Positions 8,256 through 17,041 of a stretch of DNA of 64,000 bases are shown one piece after another (positions within the stretch are counted from its first letter, which is position 1; each line of letters opens with the position of its first letter). The stretch spans positions 558,001 through 622,000 of the forward strand of contig JAFKLS010000016.1 in the NCBI GenBank assembly GCA_017304675.1. The letters run 5' to 3'. The DNA comes from Sphingobacteriia bacterium (lineage in GTDB: Bacteria; Bacteroidota; Bacteroidia; Chitinophagales; Chitinophagaceae). The translations under genes and the position numbers were made by a program. The notes beneath the pieces were generated by a model. The model ran no database searches. It was not told the DNA's origin and worked only from the letters and a program-made list of their open reading frames with translations.

Positions 8256-8798
8256 ATGCGGTTAATTATAATGCTAATATGGGTACTATGGTTCGTGGTT
8301 AAGGGAACATCATCAGCCGCACAGGTATATCAAACACAGGCCGGAACAATACAGGCAAGTGGAAGATATAATGGTGCAGGTGTAACGGCAGTGAGTAATC
8401 ATTTATTCATGCACTTGAATTATGATAAAGCAGAGATGCACCTGCGGCTGATGATTCCCTCTTTTATTTCTTCAAATGATTCGTTGAATGAATTGATACA
8501 AAAGATGGCAGTACAGGAGCTTGTCTTCAGCGGTAAAATGAATATTACTTATGTACAGACTAAAAGCCACCCGAGTCAAAAGTTTTCAACACAGGGGATG
8601 TTGTCTCTTAATGGGGTGAGCCGACCCTTAGCCATTAATTCAGTGCTTGTTCATTTTCCAAGAGGCAGGGCAAGCTGCATTCTATCAGGAGATTTTGTTG
8701 TTGACCTGGCCCAATTCAATATTGCTAATCTTCTTCCGGGAGAAGAAAAAGTAACAGTGAGATTTAACCAGCTTGTTTTAAAGAAACCCGGTGAATAA
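8256..8798 (+). CDS. YceI-like periplasmic protein
   Basis: A 180-residue exported protein with signal peptide to about residue 22 ('SSAAQVYQT'). The pattern of an amphipathic beta barrel with 'QELVFSGKMNITYVQ', 'FSTQGMLSLNGVSRPLAI' and the terminal 'VTVRFNQLVLKK' fits the YceI lipocalin-like fold, which binds isoprenoid-type lipids. Sequence conservation is weak, so the fold call is tentative. It starts 82 bases after the DUF6799 gene. Confidence 0.6.
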   Translation: MRLIIMLIWVLWFVVKGTSSAAQVYQTQAGTIQASGRYNGAGVTAVSNHLFMHLNYDKAEMHLRLMIPSFISSNDSLNELIQKMAVQELVFSGKMNITYVQTKSHPSQKFSTQGMLSLNGVSRPLAINSVLVHFPRGRASCILSGDFVVDLAQFNIANLLPGEEKVTVRFNQLVLKKPGE

Positions 8799-8828
8799 AA
8801 TGATTAATAACATTTAAAAACATAAATT

Positions 8829-9464
8829 ATGAAAACGATTATGCTGATAGCAGTTACGGCTTTGCTGACAACCGGCTGCAGCACCTATACAAAAATTTAT
8901 TCCGACTATGACAGGTCAGCAGACTTTACAAAATACAAAACCTTTGCCTGGCTGCCCGATAAAGCGGATACTGCCAACACTCCTTATAACAACGAAATAA
9001 TCCGCAATAATATAAGAAACTATTTTGGTCAGTGTATGAGTGACAGAGGTTATTCCTTTGATTCGGAAAATCCTGATATCCTGATGCAGTTGGTAATTAC
9101 AAATACAAAAAAGGAAAGAGTTATTACCAGCTATCCAAACAGTTATTATTACAGGCCTTATTACTTCGGTAGTTATTATTATCATCCTTATTCTTTTGGT
9201 TACTATTACCGCTATTATCCTTCGTATGGCGGTTATGGCTATTGGGGTGGTTATTCCAGCACACAGAAAACGGACTATATGGATGGTGCTATCACCTTAA
9301 ATTTTATTGACAAGAAGAGCAATAAGCTTATCTGGACAGGAACAGCCGAAGGTGATATTTATGATCCGGGCATGATAAGCCGTGACCTGCATCCTGCCGT
9401 GCACAGCATCATCAATCAATATCCAGTAAAACCCATAGCTGGAAAAAGTCATAGAACAAAATAA
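8829..9464 (+). CDS. DUF4136 lipoprotein
   Basis: A 211-residue lipoprotein: lipobox 'LLTTGCSTY' at about residue 17, then the family signature 'YDRSADFTKYKTFAWLPDK' and 'IRNNIRNYFGQCMSDRGYSF'. The middle (residues about 100-145) is an expanded Tyr/Gly-rich stretch. A shorter paralogue lies at 27064. DUF4136 proteins are outer-membrane-associated and of unknown function. Here it precedes the beta-CASP hydrolase by 11 bases. Confidence 0.85.
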   Translation: MKTIMLIAVTALLTTGCSTYTKIYSDYDRSADFTKYKTFAWLPDKADTANTPYNNEIIRNNIRNYFGQCMSDRGYSFDSENPDILMQLVITNTKKERVITSYPNSYYYRPYYFGSYYYHPYSFGYYYRYYPSYGGYGYWGGYSSTQKTDYMDGAITLNFIDKKSNKLIWTGTAEGDIYDPGMISRDLHPAVHSIINQYPVKPIAGKSHRTK

Positions 9465-9475
9465 ACAACTTCAAT

Positions 9476-10891
9476 ATGAAAACGGATAGTCAAATCATAT
9501 TACAATCACTGGGAGCAGCACAAACAGTAACAGGTTCAAAGCATTTGCTTAAGACACCGGATTTAAATGTTCTTATCGATTGCGGCTTATTCCAGGGAAT
9601 AAAAGAAATAAGAATGAAAAACCGGGAGGAATTACCCGTACTACCGTCGGCAGTTGATGTATTGTTGTTGACTCATGCACATCTTGACCATTGCGGGTAT
9701 ATTCCTCTCTTTATTAAAAATGGTTTCAAGGGTAAAATTTACATGACCCCTCCTACAAAAGAACTTGCTGAACTCATTTTATTGGACAGCGCCAAAATAC
9801 AAAAAGAAGATGCCGAAAGAGCCAATGAGATGGGTTATTCAAAACACAAACCTGCCAGGCCGTTATACACAACTGAAGACGCTGAACTTGCCTTTAATCG
9901 GTTTGTAACAATTGAACACAGTGATGTAAAAAAGTTGTCGCCTAACATCAGTTTTCAATTCAGGAAAAACGGTCACATCCTCGGCTCTGCAAGTGTTGAA
10001 CTCACCTGCTACGACAAAAAAATAATTTTCTCCGGCGATATTGGACGTTATACTTCTGACTTTTTATTACCGCCATCGCATATAGATGGATTTGATTTTG
10101 TAGTTATGGAGTCAACCTATGGAGACAGGCTTCATGGAGATAGAAAACCTGCAGATGAATTAGCCGAAATAATAAATCATACTATCAATCATTTTGGCAA
10201 TGTGCTTATTCCAAGTTTTGCAGTAGGCCGTGCACAGGAAATTATGCACATTATAAATGGGCTGAAGAAGGACGCAAAAATTCCTGCACATACTCCTGTT
10301 TATCTCGACAGCCCTATGGCAGCAGATGCAACAGATATTTTATGCCGCTATCCCAAATGGCATAAGTTAACGCATGACCAATGCATGAGTGTGTGTAAAG
10401 ACGTGGTAATTAACCGTGACTATCATAACACTAAAAACATAATTGCCGACAGAAGAAGTAAAATCATTATTGCAGCGAGTGGCATGCTTACCGGTGGCCG
10501 GGTACTGGAGTATATGAAGCACTACGTAACTGAAAAAAGAAATACTGTATTGCTTATAGGATACCAGGCAGAGGGTACAAGAGGCAGGGCTTTAAAAGAA
10601 GGTTCACATGAAATAAAGATTCATGGAAGATATTTTCCAATAAAAGCAGAAATAAAAGAAGTATCAGGGTTGTCAGCACATGCTGACCAGTCAGAATTGC
10701 TTCAATGGTTAAAACATTTCAAACACCTGCCTGAGAAAATATTTTTAGTGCATGGGGAACCTTCGGCACAGGAAGCACTAAGAGTGAAAATTCATGATGA
10801 ACTTAATATTCCTGTTGAAATACAAAAACAGAATCAGGAAACCGTTTTATTTAATATCAAAGTATATGCAACTACAAGCACATCCTTATAA
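9476..10891 (+). CDS. MBL-fold beta-CASP hydrolase (RNase J/CPSF73-like)
   Basis: A 471-residue cytoplasmic metallo-beta-lactamase-fold enzyme. The Zn motif H67-A-H69-L-D71-H72 is intact ('LLLTHAHLDHCGYI'). Further motifs 'FSGDIGRYTSDFL', 'MESTYGDRLHG', 'VLIPSFAVGRAQEIM', 'ASGMLTGGRVLEYM' and 'VHGEPSAQEALR' are those of the YsiA/CPSF-type beta-CASP family, which cleaves RNA or a related phosphodiester. The 3' end overlaps the phosphorylase gene by 26 bases. In many bacteria this family lies beside the same phosphorylase and PRPP synthetase genes, suggesting a joint role in nucleotide salvage; the actual substrate is unknown. Confidence 0.88.
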   Translation: MKTDSQIILQSLGAAQTVTGSKHLLKTPDLNVLIDCGLFQGIKEIRMKNREELPVLPSAVDVLLLTHAHLDHCGYIPLFIKNGFKGKIYMTPPTKELAELILLDSAKIQKEDAERANEMGYSKHKPARPLYTTEDAELAFNRFVTIEHSDVKKLSPNISFQFRKNGHILGSASVELTCYDKKIIFSGDIGRYTSDFLLPPSHIDGFDFVVMESTYGDRLHGDRKPADELAEIINHTINHFGNVLIPSFAVGRAQEIMHIINGLKKDAKIPAHTPVYLDSPMAADATDILCRYPKWHKLTHDQCMSVCKDVVINRDYHNTKNIIADRRSKIIIAASGMLTGGRVLEYMKHYVTEKRNTVLLIGYQAEGTRGRALKEGSHEIKIHGRYFPIKAEIKEVSGLSAHADQSELLQWLKHFKHLPEKIFLVHGEPSAQEALRVKIHDELNIPVEIQKQNQETVLFNIKVYATTSTSL

Positions 10892-12416
10892 AAAGGAAAA
10901 TCATTGTGACCACTATACTCACGAATTGATTTTTAAAAACCTGTACATTGATACAAACCAGGAATTGATAGTTTATATGCCTGCCAGTTGTCATGTGTGC
11001 AAGTCGGAGGGATTCCAAGCTCTGACGAGATTGGTTGTTTCCGTGAATGGTAGAAGTATTATCACCAGTCTGAATATTACTGACGACGGATTATTACAAG
11101 ATGGTGAAATTAGTTTATCTAAAAGTGCGGCTAAAAAGCTTGAAGTAAATGAAGGTGATAAACTTAATGTTACTCACATGGATTCGCTTCATTCAATGTC
11201 GCATGTAAGAGCAAAGCTATACGGCAATACACTTGACCAGCAGGCTTACACTGAAATTATACAGGATATATCGGGTGAGAAATACTCTAACATTTATCTT
11301 TCATCATTTGTTGCAGCCTGCTCTGGTGATAATATGAACATGGATGAAATCTATTTCCTGACAAAGGCAATGGTAGATACTGGTAATAGAATGTACTGGG
11401 GCAAAGGAGTGATTGCAGATAAGCACTGTATTGGTGGATTACCGGGAAACCGGACTTCTATGATAGTTGTACCCATTATTGCGGCATTAGGTATTACGAT
11501 TCCAAAGACTTCTTCAAGAGCCATTACCTCACCAGCGGGTACGGCAGATACAATGGAGGTTTTGACCAATGTGAACCTCACTATGGAAGAAATGCGAAAA
11601 GTTGTTGAAAAAGAAAATGGATGCATAGCATGGGGAGGTGCAATGAAATTAAGTCCGGCTGACGATATTATTATTAAGGTTGAAAAGGCGCTGGACGTTG
11701 ATAGCGAAGGCCAAATGATTGCATCTATTTTATCAAAAAAAGTTGCAGCGGGTTCTACTCATTGTGTTATTGATATTCCTGTTGGCGCTACTGCCAAAGT
11801 CAGGAATATGGATGCAGCGGTAAGCCTGTCGCTTCGGTTAAAAGAAATTGCAGATTTAATTGGATTGAAAGTGGAGATGATTTTTTCAGACGGCAATCAG
11901 CCGGTAGGTTATGGCATTGGTCCGTCATTAGAAGCAAGGGATGTTCTCGATGTGCTGCAAAATAAGCCTTCAGCACCAACAGACCTGAAAGAAAGGGCTG
12001 TTCGCATTGCCTCAGAAATTGTACAGCTTGTTTGGAATTTACCCAGGGAGGGAGCACATGACCTGGTGATTGAAAAACTAAAGAATGGTACAGCATACAA
12101 AAAACTGATTTCAATATGTGAAGCACAAGGCGGGTTTAAGGAGCCTCAAACTGCTAAATACAATTTTACAATAGAATCGGAAACTAATGGAATTATTACA
12201 TCTGTTGATAACCGGAAAATTGCCCGGATTGCAAAATTATCAGGCGCACCCGATTCACAGGAAGCAGGAGTTGATTTTTTGGTTCAGTTGAAACAAAAAG
12301 TTGAAAAAGGGCAGCCCTTATTTACCATCTGTTCCAATTCCCCTGGAGAATTGAATTATGCTTTTGAATATTATAAACAGAATAAGCAGCAAATACTAAA
12401 ATTAAGTTATGAGTAA
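10866..12416 (+). CDS. deoA: AMP phosphorylase / long-form thymidine phosphorylase
   Basis: A 516-residue nucleoside or nucleotide phosphorylase of the archaeal-type AMPpase family. That family performs phosphorolysis of AMP, CMP or UMP to a free base and ribose 1,5-bisphosphate. The extra N-terminal domain of about 80 residues distinguishes it from the shorter classical DeoA. Motifs 'GGLPGNRTSMIVVPI', 'SSRAITSPAGTADTMEVL' and 'AWGGAMKLSPADDIII' are visible. The ATG at 10866 is chosen because it gives the expected N-terminus; an earlier ATG at 10794 lies inside the hydrolase gene. It overlaps the PRPP synthetase gene by 8 bases. AMP versus thymidine preference is not settled by sequence alone. 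Confidence 0.85.
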   Translation: MQLQAHPYKKENHCDHYTHELIFKNLYIDTNQELIVYMPASCHVCKSEGFQALTRLVVSVNGRSIITSLNITDDGLLQDGEISLSKSAAKKLEVNEGDKLNVTHMDSLHSMSHVRAKLYGNTLDQQAYTEIIQDISGEKYSNIYLSSFVAACSGDNMNMDEIYFLTKAMVDTGNRMYWGKGVIADKHCIGGLPGNRTSMIVVPIIAALGITIPKTSSRAITSPAGTADTMEVLTNVNLTMEEMRKVVEKENGCIAWGGAMKLSPADDIIIKVEKALDVDSEGQMIASILSKKVAAGSTHCVIDIPVGATAKVRNMDAAVSLSLRLKEIADLIGLKVEMIFSDGNQPVGYGIGPSLEARDVLDVLQNKPSAPTDLKERAVRIASEIVQLVWNLPREGAHDLVIEKLKNGTAYKKLISICEAQGGFKEPQTAKYNFTIESETNGIITSVDNRKIARIAKLSGAPDSQEAGVDFLVQLKQKVEKGQPLFTICSNSPGELNYAFEYYKQNKQQILKLSYE

Positions 12417-13305
12417 TTGTGTAATATTTTCATTGCCTGGTAATGAAGTGATGGCAAACTCCTTAATCAACTTGATGCATGGAGAGCCGGGAGAGGCAGT
12501 TATCCGCCATTTCCCCGATGGCGAAACCTATGTAAAAGTAGATTCAAATGTTTACGAAAAGGAGGCATTCATTGTGTGCTCTCTGCATAATCCCGATGAA
12601 AAAATATTACCTCTTTATTTTCTGGCAAAAACACTCAAAGAATTCAGGGCTCATCCGGTAACACTAATAACTCCATACCTGGCTTATATGCGCCAGGATA
12701 AAAGATTTATAAATGGTGAGTGCATCAGTTCTGATTTATTTGCACGGTTACTTTCTTCCTTTATTGATAAACTGATTACGATAGACCCACATCTGCACCG
12801 CCATACATCGCTGGATGAAATTTACTCTATTCATACAGCCGTGCTGCATGTGTCACATCTTATATCAAAATGGATAAATGAAAATGTACAGCAGCCAGTA
12901 TTAATTGGCCCCGATAGTGAAAGTGAACAATGGGTTAGCAAAGTAGCTGCAGATGCCAATGCTCCTTACATTATACTTGAAAAAATACGTAAAGGTGATA
13001 GAAATGTCAGGGTATCTGTGCCCCACGTTGAAAAATATAAGGAATATATACCGGTATTGGTTGATGATATCATATCAACAGCTCATACTATGCTCGAAAC
13101 TATAGGCCATCTGAAGAAAGCAGCCATGAAACCACCAGTTTGTATTGGCATCCATGCAGTGTTTGCAGACAAAGCTTATGTAAAGTTACTAAAGGCAGGC
13201 GCAGAAAAGGTGGTTACCTGTAATACAATTACTCATCCTTCCAATGCAATTTGTGTTGATGAAGTATTAGCCGGGGAAGTGTGTAAAAACAGTTTTGTTG
13301 ATTAA
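12409..13305 (+). CDS. prs: Ribose-phosphate pyrophosphokinase (PRPP synthetase)
   Basis: A 298-residue enzyme of the PRPP synthetase family (ribose 5-phosphate + ATP to PRPP + AMP). Seen: 'RHFPDGETYVKV' near the N-terminus, 'PYLAYMRQDKRF' (ATP-binding flexible loop region), 'DPHLHRH', and the PRPP loop 'VLVDDIISTAHTM'. It is shorter and more divergent than housekeeping Prs, like the class found beside AMPpase-type phosphorylases. The ATG overlaps the upstream gene within ATGAGTAA, implying tight coupling. Together with the phosphorylase it could recycle AMP to adenine and PRPP-type sugars. Confidence 0.87.
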   Translation: MSNCVIFSLPGNEVMANSLINLMHGEPGEAVIRHFPDGETYVKVDSNVYEKEAFIVCSLHNPDEKILPLYFLAKTLKEFRAHPVTLITPYLAYMRQDKRFINGECISSDLFARLLSSFIDKLITIDPHLHRHTSLDEIYSIHTAVLHVSHLISKWINENVQQPVLIGPDSESEQWVSKVAADANAPYIILEKIRKGDRNVRVSVPHVEKYKEYIPVLVDDIISTAHTMLETIGHLKKAAMKPPVCIGIHAVFADKAYVKLLKAGAEKVVTCNTITHPSNAICVDEVLAGEVCKNSFVD

Positions 13306-13308
13306 ATT

Positions 13309-13812
13309 ATGTTTATGAAAACGCTTAAAAGAATAATAGTACTTAATGCGTCTCCTGAAAAGGTATTCACTTGCATTGACGATTTGGGGATAACCGGTAT
13401 GCACATGACACAATCATCTGCCATGATGATGGGAAGCAAACTGAAATTGGAATTTCTGACAGAGAATCATACCGGGCTTGGTTCTAGTTATAGATGGACA
13501 GGCAGAATGATGGCGATATCTATGGACTTTACCGTTGTAGTAACAAAATGGATTCCCAATGAGGAAAAAATATGGGAAACAACCGGAACACCCAAACTTA
13601 TCATTTATTCTTGGTATAAGATGCACTTATTCGTTAAACCAATATTAAATGGAACACAGGCAGAGTTATCCATCAGTTATGAGAAGCCAAAAGGGTTTTT
13701 TAATAAACTTTTGTCCTTCTTTTTTGCGGATTGGTATTGCAGGTGGTGTTTGAAGAATATGCTGAATGATGCAAAAAAGACATTAGAGGGGGAAACAACT
13801 AAAACTATTTAA
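13309..13812 (+). CDS. SRPBCC-family protein
   Basis: A 167-residue protein with the START/Bet v1-like pattern: 'KRIIVLNASPEKVFTCIDDL' at the start, central 'GLGSSYRWTGRMMAISMDFTVVVTKWIP' and a long C-terminal helix 'WCLKNMLNDAKKTLE'. Such proteins bind a hydrophobic ligand in a cavity; the ligand is unknown. A second ATG two codons downstream (13315) is an equally good start. It sits 3 bases after the PRPP synthetase gene. Confidence 0.7.
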   Translation: MFMKTLKRIIVLNASPEKVFTCIDDLGITGMHMTQSSAMMMGSKLKLEFLTENHTGLGSSYRWTGRMMAISMDFTVVVTKWIPNEEKIWETTGTPKLIIYSWYKMHLFVKPILNGTQAELSISYEKPKGFFNKLLSFFFADWYCRWCLKNMLNDAKKTLEGETTKTI

Positions 13813-13823
13813 ACAAAAATCAA

Positions 13824-15512
13824 ATGAAATCAATAAAAGATATAGACCTCTCTCCTAAATCAGGGAAAAAATACTGGAAGAACTGCCATCGGGAATGGCG
13901 GGAAGAATTCATTTATTTTTTACTAGTGGACAGGTTTCACGATAGTAATAAAAGGCACAGTGCGGAATTTGATTCAAAACATTCAGGCTTTGGGGATGAA
14001 GTACAATTAAGTAAACAATGTGGCGGCACGATAAGAGGCATCATCAGCAATCTCACCTATATCAAAAACCTTGGCTGCACTGCAATCTGGCTCAGCCCTG
14101 TTTTTAAGAATAATCCGGAATCATATCATGGTTATGCCATTGAAAATTATTTAGAAATAGACGAACGCTTTGGAACAAAAGCAGAACTGGAAGAATTGGT
14201 TGACATGGCACATGATTATGACATGAGGGTTTTTCTGGATATTGTTTTACATCACAGCGGGGACAACTGGAATTATCCTGAAGGCAATCCGTATTACTAT
14301 CATGATGGTATTGAATTTCCGTTTGGAGAATGGAGATATCCCGAAAGACCAGTGCCTATTGAATTAAGGAACCCCGCCCTATATGGACGTAAAGGCCAGA
14401 TACGGAATTTTGATGACTATCCTGAAACCAGAGAAGGTGATTTCTTTAGTTTGAAAGCTTTTAAAAATGATGAGTCACGGGAAGCAATCTATGTACAAAA
14501 ATTGTTAACTGCCATTCATTGCTTTTGGATAAGGGAACTGGATATTGACGGGTATCGTTTAGATGCAGTTAAGCACATGGGGGAATTATCTATTAGTCGC
14601 TTTTGTTCCTATGTAAGGGAATATGCATATTCCCTCGGCAAGAAAAATTTCTTTCTATTTGGCGAATTGGTAGGTGCAGATGCAATGGCAAGCAAATACA
14701 TGGGGCCGAAAACACTCACCACCTATAATGACCAGAACATTTACTGTGGCTTAAACTCTGTTCTCGACTTTCAATTATACTTTGTACTGGAGGGTGTAAT
14801 AAAGGGAAAAGACTCTCCGCATAAGCTGATAGAGCGGTATGAAGAATTGCAGAAAAATGCACTTGACCGGGGTGAGTACGGTGAATATCTCGTAACATTT
14901 CTTGACAACCACGACCAGATTGGAAATGAATTTAAACACCGCTTTGGACATAATGCGGAGCCAGAACAGGTAATTGCGGGTGTGGCTTTTCTCCTGTGTG
15001 CATTAGGTACACCCTGCATTTATTATGGAACTGAACAGGGATTGGATGGTTGCGGCAGAGGGGATAGATATATCCGTGAATGCCTGTTTAATCCCAACGA
15101 TAAAAATACAGATATACTAAACCAGCAATCAGAAATATATAAGGCAATTGCATCTATTGCAAAATTCAGAAGTGAAAACAATGTGATGCGCTTTGGCAGG
15201 ATGTTCATTCGAGAAACTTCAACTGACGGGGTTCATTTCCACTTGCCCGAATGCAATAAATGTACACTGGCTTTTTCCCGTGTCTTATACAACCAGGAAG
15301 TATTATTTGTATTTAACTCTTCTGCTCATGAAGTAAAAAACGAATATATCCTTGTTGACTGCCAGCTAAATCGTGATAAAAAATGGATGACAACAGTTTA
15401 CGGTAAAAAACAAAACGTTGAAATATTATATTCGGAAAACCCAAACCGTCCTTTATGTTATGTAAAACTGTATTTAAAACCCATGCAATTAGTTATCCTT
15501 AAAAATTATTAA
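13824..15512 (+). CDS. GH13 alpha-amylase-family enzyme
   Basis: A 562-residue cytoplasmic glycoside hydrolase or transferase; no signal peptide is seen. The (beta/alpha)8 motifs are complete: 'VFLDIVLHHSG', 'DGYRLDAVKHM' with nucleophile D247, 'FLFGELVG' with acid/base E281, and 'FLDNHDQ' with D364. A C-terminal beta domain closes the protein. An alpha-glucan or trehalose-type substrate is likely, and cytoplasmic location favours turnover of glycogen-like stores. Last gene before the V-ATPase operon, 74 bases upstream. Confidence 0.88.
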   Translation: MKSIKDIDLSPKSGKKYWKNCHREWREEFIYFLLVDRFHDSNKRHSAEFDSKHSGFGDEVQLSKQCGGTIRGIISNLTYIKNLGCTAIWLSPVFKNNPESYHGYAIENYLEIDERFGTKAELEELVDMAHDYDMRVFLDIVLHHSGDNWNYPEGNPYYYHDGIEFPFGEWRYPERPVPIELRNPALYGRKGQIRNFDDYPETREGDFFSLKAFKNDESREAIYVQKLLTAIHCFWIRELDIDGYRLDAVKHMGELSISRFCSYVREYAYSLGKKNFFLFGELVGADAMASKYMGPKTLTTYNDQNIYCGLNSVLDFQLYFVLEGVIKGKDSPHKLIERYEELQKNALDRGEYGEYLVTFLDNHDQIGNEFKHRFGHNAEPEQVIAGVAFLLCALGTPCIYYGTEQGLDGCGRGDRYIRECLFNPNDKNTDILNQQSEIYKAIASIAKFRSENNVMRFGRMFIRETSTDGVHFHLPECNKCTLAFSRVLYNQEVLFVFNSSAHEVKNEYILVDCQLNRDKKWMTTVYGKKQNVEILYSENPNRPLCYVKLYLKPMQLVILKNY

Positions 15513-15586
15513 ACATACAATTACTGAGTTATGTGCAATAGCACTATTTATTTAAAAGCAATTGTTAAGCAAAATTAATTCTGTTA

Positions 15587-16228
15587 ATGAATGATTATCT
15601 AAATACAAATCTGCAGCCGCTTATTCAAAAAGTGCATGATGAGGGAATTGCAAAAGCAAATGAACAGGCGCAACAAATTGTTGCAGATGCAAAACAACAG
15701 GCTGCTGAATTATTGGAGCAAACAAAGCAGCACATTGCAAAAATGGAAGCCCACTCTTTGAGCGAAATGAATCATAAACGGGATAGTTTAAACAGTGAAC
15801 TGAAAGCAGTTTCAAAACAGGCTATCAGTACTATTAAAAACGAACTCGCCTTAGTAATCAGTAACAGGATTTCATCCAAGGGGGTTGGTGATGCATTGAG
15901 TGAGAAAGATTTCTTGCAAAAAATAATTCTTTCTGTACTGAAGAAATGGAACCCCGTTGAGAGCAACATCCAATTTGAATTGCTGCTTAATAAAGAAGAC
16001 GAAGTGCAACTGAAAGATTTTTTTGAACAGCGTATAAAAATAGAATTAGGAACTGAGCTTGAAATTGTAGTAGAGAATAAAATAAAAAGCGGTTTCAGGA
16101 TTGGAGTTAAAAACGAAGGTTACTATGTAGGTTTTTCCGACGAAGATTTTGAAAACTTCTTTAAAGGCTATTTGCGTAAAAAAACACTTGAATGGATTTA
16201 CGGAATCAAAGAAAACGAAAATGAGTAA
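15587..16228 (+). CDS. atpE: V/A-type ATPase subunit E
   Basis: A 213-residue peripheral-stalk subunit. The N-terminal half (residues about 15-85) is a long Ala/Gln/Lys-rich amphipathic helix, and the C-terminal half is a compact domain ending 'FENFFKGYLRKKTLEWIYG'. First gene of the E-DUF2764-A-B-D-I-K order typical of Bacteroidota. Its stop is embedded in the start of the next gene (ATGAGTAA, 8-base overlap). Confidence 0.85.
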   Translation: MNDYLNTNLQPLIQKVHDEGIAKANEQAQQIVADAKQQAAELLEQTKQHIAKMEAHSLSEMNHKRDSLNSELKAVSKQAISTIKNELALVISNRISSKGVGDALSEKDFLQKIILSVLKKWNPVESNIQFELLLNKEDEVQLKDFFEQRIKIELGTELEIVVENKIKSGFRIGVKNEGYYVGFSDEDFENFFKGYLRKKTLEWIYGIKENENE

Positions 16229-17033
16229 GCTACAATATTTTTATTTAATTGCTGGTTTGCCGGATCTGTCAATAACGGACACCCGTTTGCCTTTTACGGC
16301 AAAAACATTTTTGAATGAGTTGCAAAATAAAGTTCATCCAAAAGATTTTGAACTCGTGTGTTGGTTGTATTACGCAAGAGACCACCACAACCTACTCGGT
16401 ATCCTGTTCAATAGAAATAGTACGATGCAGACCGAAGGCTGCTATTCCATCGGGCAATTGAAAAAAGCTGTTGAAAGCAATACAGTGTTGCCCGGCTATA
16501 TGTCAACTTTTATTTTCTCATTCAGAGAAAATAAAGACCGTTATAAAGAAGCTGAATGGGAAGTTAGACTGTCGGAAACCTATTACAGGGAAGTAATGAA
16601 ATGTGGAAATGATTTTTTAACCCGCTGGATGGAATTTGAACTAAATCTTAAAAACCTATTGCTTATACTAAGCAATAAAAAGCAAGAGCTTCCTTTTTCA
16701 GCATTTATTCTCGAAGCAAATGAAATGGCCTGCATGTTTAAACAAGACTTGTCTGCAGATTTCAGTACGGAAACATCACTTGGCTTTCTGAACACGGGTA
16801 TAAAGATTTTAGAAACAGAAAATATTATAGAACGTGAAAAGAAAATTGATTTGCTTAGATGGAAGCAACTTGAAGAAATGACTTTCTTCAATTATTTCAC
16901 TGTCGAAGCGGTTATGTCATTTATCATTAAACTGATGATAATTGAAAGATGGATAACGCTGAAACAGGGGCATGAAAAATTATATCTTCCTTCTATGCTC
17001 GATACATTAATTGAAAAGGTAGAAATCACATAG
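16221..17033 (+). CDS. DUF2764 protein, V-ATPase subunit C-like
   Basis: A 270-residue protein beginning 'MSKLQYFYLIAGLPDLSI', the DUF2764 family that occupies the subunit C position in Bacteroidota, Chlamydia and spirochaete V-type operons. The body is mostly helical. Start chosen at 16221 because it gives the conserved N-terminus and an 8-base coupled overlap with subunit E; an earlier in-frame ATG at 16149 lies inside that gene. Probably links rotor and membrane sector as subunit C does. Confidence 0.85.
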   Translation: MSKLQYFYLIAGLPDLSITDTRLPFTAKTFLNELQNKVHPKDFELVCWLYYARDHHNLLGILFNRNSTMQTEGCYSIGQLKKAVESNTVLPGYMSTFIFSFRENKDRYKEAEWEVRLSETYYREVMKCGNDFLTRWMEFELNLKNLLLILSNKKQELPFSAFILEANEMACMFKQDLSADFSTETSLGFLNTGIKILETENIIEREKKIDLLRWKQLEEMTFFNYFTVEAVMSFIIKLMIIERWITLKQGHEKLYLPSMLDTLIEKVEIT

Positions 17034-17041
17034 TCATAAAC

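Noticed and set aside
10794..10865. Upstream ATG for the AMP phosphorylase
   Set aside because: It lies deep inside the hydrolase gene and adds a stretch not expected in the family; ATG 10866 fits better.
11800..12126. Second gene antisense to the phosphorylase
   Set aside because: Long minus frame only; its sequence has no start context and no recognisable domain.
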